DNA of 64,000 nucleotides, taken from contig NZ_CP019789.1 of the NCBI RefSeq assembly GCF_002022685.1, positions 1,116,001-1,180,000 of the forward strand, in the 5' to 3' direction. Shown piece by piece: positions 19,090-26,752 of the stretch. Source of the stretch: Bartonella schoenbuchensis R1. GTDB lineage: Bacteria; Pseudomonadota; Alphaproteobacteria; Rhizobiales; Rhizobiaceae. Position 1 is the first letter of the stretch; the number at the start of each line of letters is the position of its first letter. Made by a program: the position numbers and the translations under genes. The notes beneath the pieces were generated by a model. The model ran no database searches and had not been told where the DNA came from. It saw only the letters and a list, made by a program, of their open reading frames with translations.

Positions 19090-19759
19090 CCTCGAATAAA
19101 AATTTGAAAACATTATCTGAAGTTTTGATATTGGACATGTGCTGTGCAACTCGATAATTCCACCCACGTTGTTGTTTTGTTTGTTCAACGCCTGGTTTTC
19201 CATAGCTTTTTCCTTTCTTAAGATCCTCGACAGCCTTTCGTACCCAGTTACGCCATGTTGCTGGCCAATCCGTTTTGGTTGCACCTTGACCAGACTTGGC
19301 TTTCCAATAATCCCGAAATTTTGCAATCTCGATTTTAACCCGCTCTGGAGGCAATCCCTCTTGAATGGCAAAATCGTAATCAGGTTCGAAATCCTCAGGA
19401 ATGCGACATCCTCGTCCATCCCTAGACCGCTTGGTTTTCTTTTCAGTGCTTTTTTGCTGTGAAACGGATGATTGGTTTTCTGATGAGGGTGTATCGTGAT
19501 CCAACTGCTGCTCAACAGCATCATCGGTTGTTTCACTTTGAACCGAAACTTCAGTTGCTAAATCTTCTGAAGCATTTTCTTTTTTTGATAACACGATAGT
19601 GTTAGTTTTTTTATATATGTGATTGTGATTGTGATTGGCATCAACAAGCATAGCGTTAGCATCATGCTTAGCATTGCTTGTGCATTGATTAAGCATATCA
19701 CTAGCGTTTTCATCATCACTGATTGTTAATGAATCATCTAACTTTTTTGTTTGTCCCAT
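19004..19759 (-). CDS. Phage replication-type protein with W-rich C-terminal motif
   Basis: The 251-residue protein starts at 19759 after a good AAGGCGAG site, overlapping the upstream stop by 22 bases. The N-terminal half is low-complexity and charged, with an Asn/His-rich stretch. A compact region near residues 125-175 carries IPEDFEPDYDFAIQEGLPPE, then FRDYWKAKSG and TDWPATWRNWVRKAVE. This motif is typical of the C-terminal part of phage replication/replisome organiser proteins in the YdaU/DUF1376 neighbourhood. The last 40 residues could be out of frame. It follows two winged-helix-like proteins that may be its functional N-terminal counterparts. Confidence 0.6.
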   Translation of the reverse strand: MGQTKKLDDSLTISDDENASDMLNQCTSNAKHDANAMLVDANHNHNHIYKKTNTIVLSKKENASEDLATEVSVQSETTDDAVEQQLDHDTPSSENQSSVSQQKSTEKKTKRSRDGRGCRIPEDFEPDYDFAIQEGLPPERVKIEIAKFRDYWKAKSGQGATKTDWPATWRNWVRKAVEDLKKGKSYGKPGVEQTKQQRGWNYRVAQHMSNIKTSDNVFKFLFEDDERTAVPLENGAKTIDCRSEESYLIGP

Positions 19760-20097
19760 CTCGCCTTTGCTGCTTTGGAAGCTCTTTCTGAAAGCTTATT
19801 TAAGTGCTCACTGCAATCTTTTAACTCTTCTTCAATTTGCAAACTCCATAAACGGCCATCTTCTAAACGAACGATTTTTTGATCACGCAATAAAAAATCT
19901 AATGCCTTATTAAAAGCTTTAACCGAGCAACCCGCACTGTGTGCCAATTTACTTTGATCACAAAAAATAGGTTCACCACTTCTACGCATGTGCCATTGCA
20001 ATATTACGTATGTTGCTATCTGAAATGCTTTCATTCCACTCGTATCGGCAAGGCAATCAGATGGAAAACTTCGCACCCAAGGTAATTTAGTTGACAT
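19738..20097 (-). CDS. YdaU/DUF1376-like winged-helix phage protein, copy 2
   Basis: The protein has 119 residues from the ATG at 20097, which lies just after the upstream paralogue's stop; the longer frame would overlap that gene. The start STKLPWVRSFPSDCLADT, the middle FCDQSKLAHSAGCSVKAFNK and then LLRDQKIVRLEDGRLWSLQ resemble small replication-associated winged-helix proteins. The C-terminus (SERASKAAKARWDKQ) is a basic tail typical of DUF1376 proteins. It is a tandem paralogue of the gene at 20108-20413. Confidence 0.6.
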   Translation of the reverse strand: MSTKLPWVRSFPSDCLADTSGMKAFQIATYVILQWHMRRSGEPIFCDQSKLAHSAGCSVKAFNKALDFLLRDQKIVRLEDGRLWSLQIEEELKDCSEHLNKLSERASKAAKARWDKQKS

Positions 20098-20107
20098 AAC
20101 TTCCCCC

Positions 20108-20413
20108 CTATTTTTCTGAAGGTGTATTACTGATATCAAGATCAAATGCTGATGAGGTGTGCCATAAGCTGCCATCTTCTAAACGAATGATATAGCCACG
20201 GTTCATTAAAGATTCTAATATGTTTCGAAACGTCCACTCTGAACAGCCGCACACAATTTTTAAATCAGAAGTTTTGTTTGGAATAGATCCACCAAAATCA
20301 ATCATGAGCAATACCAATATTGTGTAAACAGCAGTTTCTTCTGGCTTCAAAACCATAAGCTCTTTCAAAAATTGACTAGGATAAAGTTTAACCCACGGTA
20401 ATTTCGTTGCCAT
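20108..20413 (-). CDS. YdaU/DUF1376-like winged-helix phage protein, copy 1
   Basis: The 101-residue protein begins MATKLPWVKLYPSQFL and shares its layout with the downstream gene: a TKLPWV start, a helix-turn-helix (GCSEWTFRNILESLMNRGYI) and an IRLEDGSLW wing. It follows the RuvC-like gene with overlapping stop and start signals. A DNA-binding role in replication is inferred. Confidence 0.6.
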   Translation of the reverse strand: MATKLPWVKLYPSQFLKELMVLKPEETAVYTILVLLMIDFGGSIPNKTSDLKIVCGCSEWTFRNILESLMNRGYIIRLEDGSLWHTSSAFDLDISNTPSEK

Positions 20414-20415
20414 CA

Positions 20416-20883
20416 CTATTTTCCCTCTCTTATTAAATATAAAATTGCCAAAGCATCTGCTTCATTATCATCTTCAGGCTCATGTCCTTTTGCACGCACA
20501 GCCTTAATCATTTCTGTTTTTGGGGCATTACCTCTGCCTGTCATTGCTTTCTTAATCGTAGCAATGGGGATACCTTGATAAGGAGTCTGATGGTGTTCAC
20601 ACCAAGAGGTTAAGATTGCTAACAAGCCCCCATAAACATGAGCAGCATCTGTACCAATGTGACAGCGCACTTCTTCAAAATACACTGCGTCAATATGCTC
20701 TAGTATCGCTTTGGTTTCTGTAAGCCACTGCTTGAATCTTAAATACCTCATCCCACCGCCTTCAAATCGACGTGTAGAAAAATTTACTGTTCCACTGGCT
20801 ATCGTGCCGTCTTCAGAAGAAATTGCCCAACCTGTTTTCGTACCTAGATCAAGACAAAGAATGGTTAGTGAATTAAAGTCCAT
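20416..20883 (-). CDS. RuvC-like Holliday junction resolvase (phage)
   Basis: The 155-residue protein shows an RNase H-like fold: the first acidic strand LTILCLDLGTKTGWAI, a central VYFEEVRCHIGTDAAHVYGG with the catalytic Glu, and a C-terminal GHEPEDDNEADALAILYL with paired acidic residues. This matches RuvC-like phage nucleases, which resolve branched DNA before packaging. Length and motifs are complete. Confidence 0.85.
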   Translation of the reverse strand: MDFNSLTILCLDLGTKTGWAISSEDGTIASGTVNFSTRRFEGGGMRYLRFKQWLTETKAILEHIDAVYFEEVRCHIGTDAAHVYGGLLAILTSWCEHHQTPYQGIPIATIKKAMTGRGNAPKTEMIKAVRAKGHEPEDDNEADALAILYLIREGK

Positions 20884-20887
20884 AACA

Positions 20888-21685
20888 TTACTGTCTTATC
20901 TGTTGGGCATCACGTTGAGTGGAAGCACTCACATCAACCTCTGCGTCATCGACAAAATGCTTACCCGAACAGATCTTTTGAACGCCGTAAATATGAACAT
21001 TGCCAGCAACTTCTGCATCACCGGAAATTTCTGTTGCGCCGTAAACACGTGCATTACCATAAACCAGTGCATTGCCGTGAACATGTGCACCAAAATAAAT
21101 ACATGCACGGCCATAAATTCGAGCATTACCGTTAACATATGAACTGCCGTAAACCTGAGCATCACCGTAAACACGTGCATCGCCACCAATTACTGCATTG
21201 AGGTAAACTTGAGCGTTACCATGAATCAGTGCATTGTCTTCAATCCAAGCACTGCCATAAACGCGTGCATTGCCACAAATATCTGCATTGTCAGATACTT
21301 CAGCAGAATCATAAACATAAGCATTGCCATGAATATGCGCATTGTCATAAACTACTGCATCGTCATAAACGCGTGCATTACCAGAAACTTTTGCATTGCC
21401 GTAAATACGAGCTTTATAATAAACGAGTGCATTATCGTAAACTAAAGCATCACCACGAACTACTGCATCGTTATATACTTGAGCATTATCATAAACCCAA
21501 CAATCGCCCTCGTGAGAAAGATTTTCTTCTTTCTCTATAAAGCCACCCAAATCACCAGCTTTGACATTACCAAAATCTCTTAACGCTCTAATCTGATACA
21601 ACGTGCAAGCATATAACCCATTAGAGTCGTAGCGTATAAACAACGTACCCTCTTCCGTAAGCTCGTATTTCTTTGCTATACTCAT
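20888..21685 (-). CDS. Left-handed beta-helix (hexapeptide-repeat) phage protein
   Basis: The protein has 265 residues from the ATG at 21685 with AGGTGG upstream; an in-frame GTG at 21697 is less likely. From about residue 55 to 235 it is an unbroken series of six-residue units of the form (A/V)-x-(V/I)-x-(G/D)-(N/D), such as ARVYDDAVVYDNAHIHGNAY. This builds a left-handed parallel beta-helix. The N-terminal part (GTLFIRYDSNGLYACTLYQI and GDLGGFIEKEENL) resembles YdcK-like proteins. The function is unknown; no transferase active-site loop is apparent. Its place directly after the Cro-like gene makes it one of the first leftward genes. Confidence 0.75.
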   Translation of the reverse strand: MSIAKKYELTEEGTLFIRYDSNGLYACTLYQIRALRDFGNVKAGDLGGFIEKEENLSHEGDCWVYDNAQVYNDAVVRGDALVYDNALVYYKARIYGNAKVSGNARVYDDAVVYDNAHIHGNAYVYDSAEVSDNADICGNARVYGSAWIEDNALIHGNAQVYLNAVIGGDARVYGDAQVYGSSYVNGNARIYGRACIYFGAHVHGNALVYGNARVYGATEISGDAEVAGNVHIYGVQKICSGKHFVDDAEVDVSASTQRDAQQIRQ

Positions 21686-21689
21686 GTTC

Positions 21690-22010
21690 TTATCCACCTA
21701 ATGATTGTTGTGCATCGTTTTGCTCATACCCTGCCCTGCTTACTGCACAACCATCAACAAACTCAGGTGATGGAGATGTTTCTTTTTGCTGCATTAAGTT
21801 TTGCGTTACAGCAGTGAAATTGTCTTGATACCAATCACTAGGGCTTACATAATTATTTGTAATTTTTGCTATTTTTTTTATTATCCTAGGATGAGGAAAC
21901 CTCTTTCCATTCACATAACGCGCTATTGATGCTTGCGTGACACCCACAGAAACTGCAAATGCAGCATAAGTAATATTATTTTCTGATAAATATGATTTTA
22001 GCTTAAACAT
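21690..22010 (-). CDS. Cro-like helix-turn-helix regulator
   Basis: The 106-residue protein has an N-terminal helix-turn-helix (YAAFAVSVGVTQASIARYVN, then GKRFPHPRIIKKIAKITNN). It opens the leftward operon and faces the CI-like gene across a 93-base region with two operator-like palindromes. By analogy with lambda this is the Cro position. The C-terminal 40 residues look disordered. Confidence 0.75.
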   Translation of the reverse strand: MFKLKSYLSENNITYAAFAVSVGVTQASIARYVNGKRFPHPRIIKKIAKITNNYVSPSDWYQDNFTAVTQNLMQQKETSPSPEFVDGCAVSRAGYEQNDAQQSLGG

Positions 22011-22021
22011 TTTTGTATTTA

Positions 22022-22067
22022 TACCATATTGGAAATTTTAATGCAAGAAAATTTTACCATATTGGTA
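22022..22067. promoter_or_regulatory. Operator pair between divergent regulators
   Basis: Two near-identical sites, TACCATATTGGA (22022-22033) and the palindromic TACCATATTGGTA (22055-22067), are spaced 33 bases apart between the divergent repressor genes. Two related sites lie at 22520-22532 and 22545-22557. They are the likely binding sites for one or both repressors. Confidence 0.65.
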
Positions 22068-22103
22068 TTTGAAAGATGATTTTTTTTTAATAGGATAAGA
22101 ATC

Positions 22104-22403
22104 ATGAATAATTTGAAATTCTTCAGAAAAAAAATGGGCTTAAGCTCTAAAAAATTAGCTGAACTAGTAGGAACGAGTCAGCCACAGATTTTCCGTTTAG
22201 AAAATGGACAACGAAAACTAACAAAAGAATGGGCTATACGTCTAGCACCTCACTTAGCCACTACTCCTAAGCAATTAATGTTTTCAGAACAACAAACAAA
22301 TAGCTTAGACGAACAAATACAAGATATGCTCGAACATCTAAGCTATGATAAAAAAGTTAAACTTCTTGATCTTCTTTCTTCATTCTATCAAGAAAAAAAA
22401 TAA
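22104..22403 (+). CDS. CI-like XRE-family repressor
   Basis: The 99-residue protein has an N-terminal XRE helix-turn-helix (MGLSSKKLAELVGTSQPQIF, then RLENGQRKLTKEWAIRLAPH) and a short helical C-terminus. There is no peptidase S24 domain, so SOS-type self-cleavage is unlikely. Removal of repression may instead rely on the antirepressors encoded nearby. It is transcribed rightward and diverges from the Cro-like gene. Confidence 0.78.
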   Translation: MNNLKFFRKKMGLSSKKLAELVGTSQPQIFRLENGQRKLTKEWAIRLAPHLATTPKQLMFSEQQTNSLDEQIQDMLEHLSYDKKVKLLDLLSSFYQEKK

Positions 22404-22482
22404 TAAATTGCTTTTTTTCGTCTTCTGTTAATTTTTCCCAAAGCGCTAATATTTGCGCATTAATTGATGGATTTTTATCCAT
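22357..22482 (-). CDS. Small 41-residue protein, antisense to the repressor 3' end
   Basis: A leftward frame starts at 22482 (MDKNPSINAQILALWEKLTE) and ends at 22357, overlapping the CI-like gene by 47 bases in antisense. It has a good ribosome site, AAGGTGA, six bases before the ATG. The charged helical sequence (DEKKQFIIFFLDRMKKE) looks like a real small protein. It is too short for standard ORF cut-offs. Its start faces the operator/promoter region at 22520-22561, so it may be controlled by the repressor. Confidence 0.5.
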   Translation of the reverse strand: MDKNPSINAQILALWEKLTEDEKKQFIIFFLDRMKKEDQEV

Positions 22483-22519
22483 TATTTCACCTTACTCCAA
22501 AAATATAAAATACAAAAAT

Positions 22520-22561
22520 AACCATTTTGGTATTGACTAAATATTACCATTACGGTATACA
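22520..22561 (+). promoter_or_regulatory. Repressor-controlled early promoter with two operators
   Basis: A TTGACT -35 (22533-22538) and a TATACA -10 (22556-22561) are separated by 17 bases. They are overlapped by two operator-like sites, AACCATTTTGGTA (22520-22532) and TACCATTACGGTA (22545-22557). The layout fits a rightward early promoter for the antirepressor and recombination operon, shut off by the CI-like protein in the lysogen. Confidence 0.65.
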
Positions 22562-22614
22562 TATCCCCATAAAGTAAAAGAACCATTTGCCAACGCGGAT
22601 TGGAGGGGATGAAA

Positions 22615-22971
22615 ATGAATGAACAAGTTTTGATTGGTGCTGATCAGATCTTGCTGATTGTGTCTACTTATGATGAGTACGACGCTAGACCTGGACCACT
22701 GGGTGGAACTGAAATCATGAACATGGTCAACCAGATAGAAAGCGTTGTAAGCATTCTTCGTATTGATCTTACGTCAAATCGCTATGATGATATTTCAGAA
22801 GACGTTGCTGAACTTTATGTTCAAAAGTACTTAGATGATTATAGCCATTATTATTTTTTAGAGGATGCCCCATATCCTTTTATAGCTCACAGCTGGGCAT
22901 ACAGTGATGTCTTAGACAAGATAGAAGAACGGGAAAGTACAAATCCATTCTACAGTACTTATCGGCAATAA
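22615..22971 (+). CDS. Phage hypothetical early protein
   Basis: The protein has 118 residues from the ATG at 22615, chosen because GGAGGGG lies eight bases upstream; ATG at 22609 and TTG at 22600 are also in frame. It is acidic, with a cluster of aromatic and acidic residues (YVQKYLDDYSHYYFLEDAPY). I do not recognise a family. It is the first gene after the repressor-controlled promoter, a place often used for host-takeover or regulatory proteins. Confidence 0.55.
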   Translation: MNEQVLIGADQILLIVSTYDEYDARPGPLGGTEIMNMVNQIESVVSILRIDLTSNRYDDISEDVAELYVQKYLDDYSHYYFLEDAPYPFIAHSWAYSDVLDKIEERESTNPFYSTYRQ

Positions 22972-23023
22972 CTCTTTTTTCTCAACACATTTGAAAATTA
23001 ATCAAAACACTATGAGGTCTGTA

Positions 23024-23848
23024 ATGAAAGCTCCTATCACCATTTGGGAACACACAATTAATCAAGAACCTGTTCAGACAGTCAATGCACGTGAATTACA
23101 TGCTTTTTTAAAAATAATTTCTCCTTTTAATGATTGGATAGCTTACCGTATTAAAGAGTATGGTTTTTTAGAAAACAAAGACTTTGTGAGTTTTATTCAA
23201 ATTTTAGTAAAATCAAAACAAAACACTCGTCCAAGCATGGAATATTACCTTACTTTAGAAATGGCAAAAGAACTTGCTATGATTGAACGTAATGAAAAGG
23301 GGAAACAAGCTCGTCAATACTTTATTGAGTGCGAACGAAAAACAAAACAAATGACACCTCCTCAAATTGACTATTCTGATCCTCAAGTCATATTAGGTGT
23401 TTTTACGCACTTAAAAAATGAAAGTGAACGCAAAGATCATATCATTGCTGAGTTAACCCCAAAGACAGAAGCACTTGAACGTTTAGAACGCTGTGATGAT
23501 TTGTTTGATATAAATGATGCAGCAGAAAAGTTAGGCATGCGCCTTGAAGATTTAGCGAATTATTTGATCAATCATCGTTGGATTTATTGCCGTACTGATA
23601 AAAGTTTGGTGCCTTATTATAGTAAAATCAATGAAGGACTAATGGGGTATATACCAAAAACCATTCAAACCATTAGTGGAAGAAAAAAGAGCGTTCCTAG
23701 TGCAAAGATCACATCCAAAGGATTAAAACGTCTGAGTATGATGCTCCAAAAACAGATCCGCACTCAAGAAGAGATTCACGGCTTTGCTAATGCCAAAGTT
23801 GCTGACTTTAAAAGAACAGCAACAACCTTTTCTTCTCAATACATCTAA
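23024..23848 (+). CDS. Phage antirepressor, AntA/AntB plus KilAC domains
   Basis: The protein has 274 residues from the ATG at 23024, with TGAGGT upstream. The N-terminal AntA/AntB-type region (VQTVNARELHAFLKIISPFN, then DWIAYRIKEYGFLENKDF) is followed by a linker. A C-terminal KilAC/ANT-type domain starts near CDDLFDINDAAEKLGMRLED and includes INHRWIYCRTDKSLVP and KITSKGLKRLSMML. Such proteins inactivate the phage repressor and trigger induction. It is the second antirepressor-type gene in this prophage, besides Rha at 17.6 kb. Confidence 0.87.
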   Translation: MKAPITIWEHTINQEPVQTVNARELHAFLKIISPFNDWIAYRIKEYGFLENKDFVSFIQILVKSKQNTRPSMEYYLTLEMAKELAMIERNEKGKQARQYFIECERKTKQMTPPQIDYSDPQVILGVFTHLKNESERKDHIIAELTPKTEALERLERCDDLFDINDAAEKLGMRLEDLANYLINHRWIYCRTDKSLVPYYSKINEGLMGYIPKTIQTISGRKKSVPSAKITSKGLKRLSMMLQKQIRTQEEIHGFANAKVADFKRTATTFSSQYI

Positions 23849-23875
23849 ACACCACCCAAAACACACCCTCTTCAA

Positions 23876-23930
23876 CACACGCGTGCTTCACGCCACAGGT
23901 GGGGTGTACCCAAAGTTAAGGAAAATAACA
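23876..23930 (+). promoter_or_regulatory. Structured leader before bet
   Basis: This stretch ends at GTTAAGGAAAATAACA just before the bet ATG and closely resembles the leader at 25420-25475. Both contain a hairpin around a CCACAG loop and then the ribosome site. The imperfect stem changes between copies while pairing is partly kept. Confidence 0.45.
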
Positions 23931-24725
23931 ATGACATCTTCTCTCGTAGCAACAGTGGCACAAAAATATCAGTTATCAGAACAAGAGTTTCGTGAAGCAA
24001 TTTTCAAAACTTGTATCAGCTGTGATATCTCTAATGCTGAGTTTTTAGTCTTTATTTATCTTGCCAATGATTATGGATTAAATCCCCTGAGAAAAGAAAT
24101 ATATGCCATCCCTAAAAGAGGGGGCGGTATTATACCGGTTGTCGGTTATAGGGGATGGCTCAAAATTATACATTCACATCCTAACTACAGAAAAATGAAA
24201 ATTAAAGAAAACTTCGATAAAGAAGGCAATTTGTTTTCTGTTACATGCGCTATGTATTTTAAGAACGATCCAGAGCCATTTGAACTCACAGAATATTTCA
24301 AAGAATGTAAGCGAAATACAGAACCTTGGAATCAATGGCCTGTCCGCATGTTGCGTCATAAGGCACTTATACAATGCGCATGCTATGCATTCGGTTTTTC
24401 TGGTATTTACGATAAAGACGAAGCTGAACGTATTAATGAGGCTATTTACCTCAGTGAAATTAACTACACCCCCCAAAACGATAGGGTTTCTGATGATTTA
24501 CTTGCGCAAATCAAAAAATTAATGGAACAAACAAAAACAGAAGAGGAAAAAGTACTCTCTTATGCAAAGATCACAAACTTTGCAGAAATGTCTCATGAGA
24601 CAGGGCAAATTGTTTTAAGGCGTTTGGAAGCAAAACAACACTTACAAATGAATGAAGCACAACAAGCTTTACCTTTACCAAAACAACCAAACACACCAAT
24701 TCAACAAGCTTCAATGGGGGTGTGA
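23931..24725 (+). CDS. bet: Phage recombination protein Bet (Red-beta/RecT-like annealing protein)
   Basis: The 264-residue protein is close to lambda Bet in length. I chose the ATG at 23931 because TTAAGGAAA precedes it; the longer frame overlaps the antirepressor gene. Typical segments are NPLRKEIYAIPKRGGGIIPV, VGYRGWLKIIHSHPNY and PVRMLRHKALIQCACYAFGF. Bet binds single strands and anneals complementary DNA. The partner exonuclease is encoded immediately downstream and the phage Ssb at 16.3 kb. Confidence 0.92.
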   Translation: MTSSLVATVAQKYQLSEQEFREAIFKTCISCDISNAEFLVFIYLANDYGLNPLRKEIYAIPKRGGGIIPVVGYRGWLKIIHSHPNYRKMKIKENFDKEGNLFSVTCAMYFKNDPEPFELTEYFKECKRNTEPWNQWPVRMLRHKALIQCACYAFGFSGIYDKDEAERINEAIYLSEINYTPQNDRVSDDLLAQIKKLMEQTKTEEEKVLSYAKITNFAEMSHETGQIVLRRLEAKQHLQMNEAQQALPLPKQPNTPIQQASMGV

Positions 24726-24726
24726 T

Positions 24727-25347
24727 ATGCAACAAAGAACAGCAGAATGGTTTCAAGCTCGTTTAGGTAAAGTCACAGCTTCAAATATTAGCAGCATTAT
24801 CAATAAAACAGCTAAGGGCTTACCTACAAGTAAATATGAAGAGTACAAATTCCAACTCATCACAGAACGCTTAATGGGCAAAACAGTATCATCTTATGAA
24901 ACGCCTGCCATGCGATGGGGAAATGAACATGAAGACAGTGCAATTGAAGAATATAGCTTTCTTTACGATACTCCTGTCACACGATGTGGTTTTATTCCTC
25001 ACCCAACAATTGAAATGGCAGGCGCTAGTCCTGATGGTCTCATTGGAGATGAGGGTCTCATAGAAGTCAAATGCCCTCAACCAATAACACATACACGTTT
25101 TTTGTTAAGTGGTGAAATCAAACCGGAATATATCTTACAAATGCAATTCCAAATGGCTTGCACAGGGCGAAAATGGTGTGATTTTGTTAGCTATCATCCT
25201 TGGTTTATAGATGAATCACCTCATTTGTGTATCAAGGTTATACGCATCCCACGCGATGATGAACAGATTGAGCACATTAATAAAGCTGTTGAAGCATTTT
25301 TAGCAGAAATAGAACAAGAAATGCAAATCTTGACAAAAGCTGCTTAA
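24727..25347 (+). CDS. YqaJ/lambda-exonuclease family recombinase
   Basis: The 206-residue protein starts one base after the bet stop. It carries the YqaJ/lambda Exo core: an N-terminal TAEWFQARLGKVTASNIS, then AMRWGNEHEDSAIEEY, GASPDGLIGDEGLIEVKCPQ with the catalytic Asp, Glu and Lys, and YILQMQFQMACTGRKWCDFV. It resects double-strand ends 5' to 3' for Bet-mediated annealing. All key residues are present. Confidence 0.92.
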   Translation: MQQRTAEWFQARLGKVTASNISSIINKTAKGLPTSKYEEYKFQLITERLMGKTVSSYETPAMRWGNEHEDSAIEEYSFLYDTPVTRCGFIPHPTIEMAGASPDGLIGDEGLIEVKCPQPITHTRFLLSGEIKPEYILQMQFQMACTGRKWCDFVSYHPWFIDESPHLCIKVIRIPRDDEQIEHINKAVEAFLAEIEQEMQILTKAA

Positions 25348-25398
25348 ACCCCATCGGGGGCGCTCTTGTATTCTCATCTCCCTCCAAAAGCGTCCCCA
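25348..25398 (+). promoter_or_regulatory. Alternative hairpins downstream of the exonuclease gene
   Basis: Directly after the exonuclease stop, CCCC (25349-25352) can pair with GGGG (25357-25360). The same G run with CGCT (25356-25364) can instead pair with AGCGTCCCC at 25389-25397. The mutually exclusive stems look like a processing or attenuation signal in the operon. Confidence 0.35.
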
Positions 25399-25419
25399 CC
25401 CATTTTCAATCACTCTCTC

Positions 25420-25475
25420 ACACATGCGCACTTTTCACCACAGATGAAGTGCACTCAAAATTAAGGAAATTCAAC
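25420..25475 (+). promoter_or_regulatory. Structured leader, second copy
   Basis: This leader precedes the small gene at 25476 and is homologous to the one before bet (23876-23930). It has a stem GCACTT/AAGTGC around a CCACAG loop and the same TTAAGGAAA ribosome site. Confidence 0.45.
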
Positions 25476-25688
25476 ATGGCTCATCGCCACCCTACTATAA
25501 CACAGCCAGCCATTGCTCGGGCTTTACGAGAGGCTAAAAAGCAAGGTTGTGAGTTAATTGAAATCAAACCAACTGGTGAGCTCTTAATTTATCTTAAACC
25601 TGACATCACCGTACCAAATACAGCTACCCATCCAGACAGATTACTAGATCTCTCAAAGGATGATTTTGATTATGACATTGGTATGTAA
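25476..25688 (+). CDS. Small phage hypothetical protein
   Basis: The 70-residue protein has a start fixed by TTAAGGAAA upstream of the ATG. It begins MAHRHPTITQPAIARALREA and has an acidic C-terminus (DLSKDDFDYDIGM). Small proteins just before integrase in related prophages are sometimes excisionase-like, and the N-terminal helix might bind DNA, but this is only positional inference. The integrase starts 9 bases later. Confidence 0.6.
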   Translation: MAHRHPTITQPAIARALREAKKQGCELIEIKPTGELLIYLKPDITVPNTATHPDRLLDLSKDDFDYDIGM

Positions 25689-25697
25689 GGTCCTGTC

Positions 25698-26740
25698 ATG
25701 CCTAAACCGCGGCCTCCTCACCTTGTCAAAGAAATCACGCGCCATGGTAAAACTATATGGTATGTGCGTATTGGCCATGGTCAAAGGCGTAGAGTGCATG
25801 GAGTCTATGGTACACAAGAATTTGTCGACGATTATAAAAAAGCACTTTCTGAGTTACAAGGATACAAGCTCCCTAAATCTAAACCTGGTAAACTGGTTGA
25901 AGGTAGTTTCATATGGCTTCTAAAACAATATTTTAATAGCCTCACCTGGCATAACCTAGCTCATGCTACGAAAAGACAAAAAGAACTCATTTTAATGAAA
26001 GTATCAGATGCCATAGGAGATATTCCGTACAAAGCAATTAAAAAGTCGCATATTATAGCTGGTGTTGAAAGACGCAAGGAAACACCCGCAAATGCTCGGA
26101 ATTTTCTCAAAGCAGTTAATAGCCTTTTTAAATGGGCAATTGAACAAGGGCTTTTGGAAGATAATCCTGCTGCAGGGGTTAAAAGACCGTCTCTTAAAAA
26201 CAAGGATGGTTTCCCTGCTTGGATAGAAGAAGATATCAATAAATATTATCAACAATGGCCTCTTGGAACACATGAACGGGTATGGGTTGATGTTCTTCTC
26301 TACACAGGCTTACGAAGGGGGATGTTGTACGCATTGGTTGGAAAGATGTAACGGATAATGTCATTCATTTAAAGACAGAAAAGAGCAAATTTCAAACAGA
26401 TGTGTTTCTTCCCATTTTACCCGAATTAGCAAAAACTCTTGAAACGGGTCCCGTCGGAAATGAAACATTTATTTGTGGAAAAGGGGGCAAGAAACTAACC
26501 AAAGAAACCTTTGGGAACTTATTTAAAAATGCTTGTAATGAAGCTGGTGTAAAAAAATCAGCACATGGTTTAAGAAAATTAGCTGCTACAAGAGCTGCCA
26601 ATGCAGGCGCTACCGTTGCACAACTTAAAGCAATTTTTGGGTGGACTGAAGATGATATGGCATCACTCTATACAAAGACTGCTGATAGAAAACGACTCGC
26701 CATAGAAGCAATTAAAAAACTTCAAAAAGGTGCGGGATAG
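25698..26740 (+). CDS. int: Tyrosine integrase, frameshifted
   Basis: The frames 25698-26351 and 26402-26740 form one integrase of about 347 residues when one base is added to the G5 run at 26317-26321. The join then reads TGLRRGDVVRIGWKDVTDNV. It carries an N-terminal arm-binding region, a core-binding SAM-like domain (FLKAVNSLFKWAIEQGLLED) and the catalytic domain: Arg in TGLRRGD, HGLRKLAATRAA, and a final Tyr in MASLYTKTADRKR. It catalyses integration at, and excision from, the neighbouring tRNA gene. The gene points at the tRNA 3' end, the usual layout. As sequenced, the catalytic domain would be lost. Confidence 0.88.
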
Positions 26741-26752
26741 GGTATAAAAAAA

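Noticed and set aside
20929..21540. Several open frames on both strands opposite or beside the beta-helix gene
   Set aside because: The repeated codons of the hexapeptide gene keep other frames open; these are shadows. The short DNA periodicity is also not a CRISPR array.
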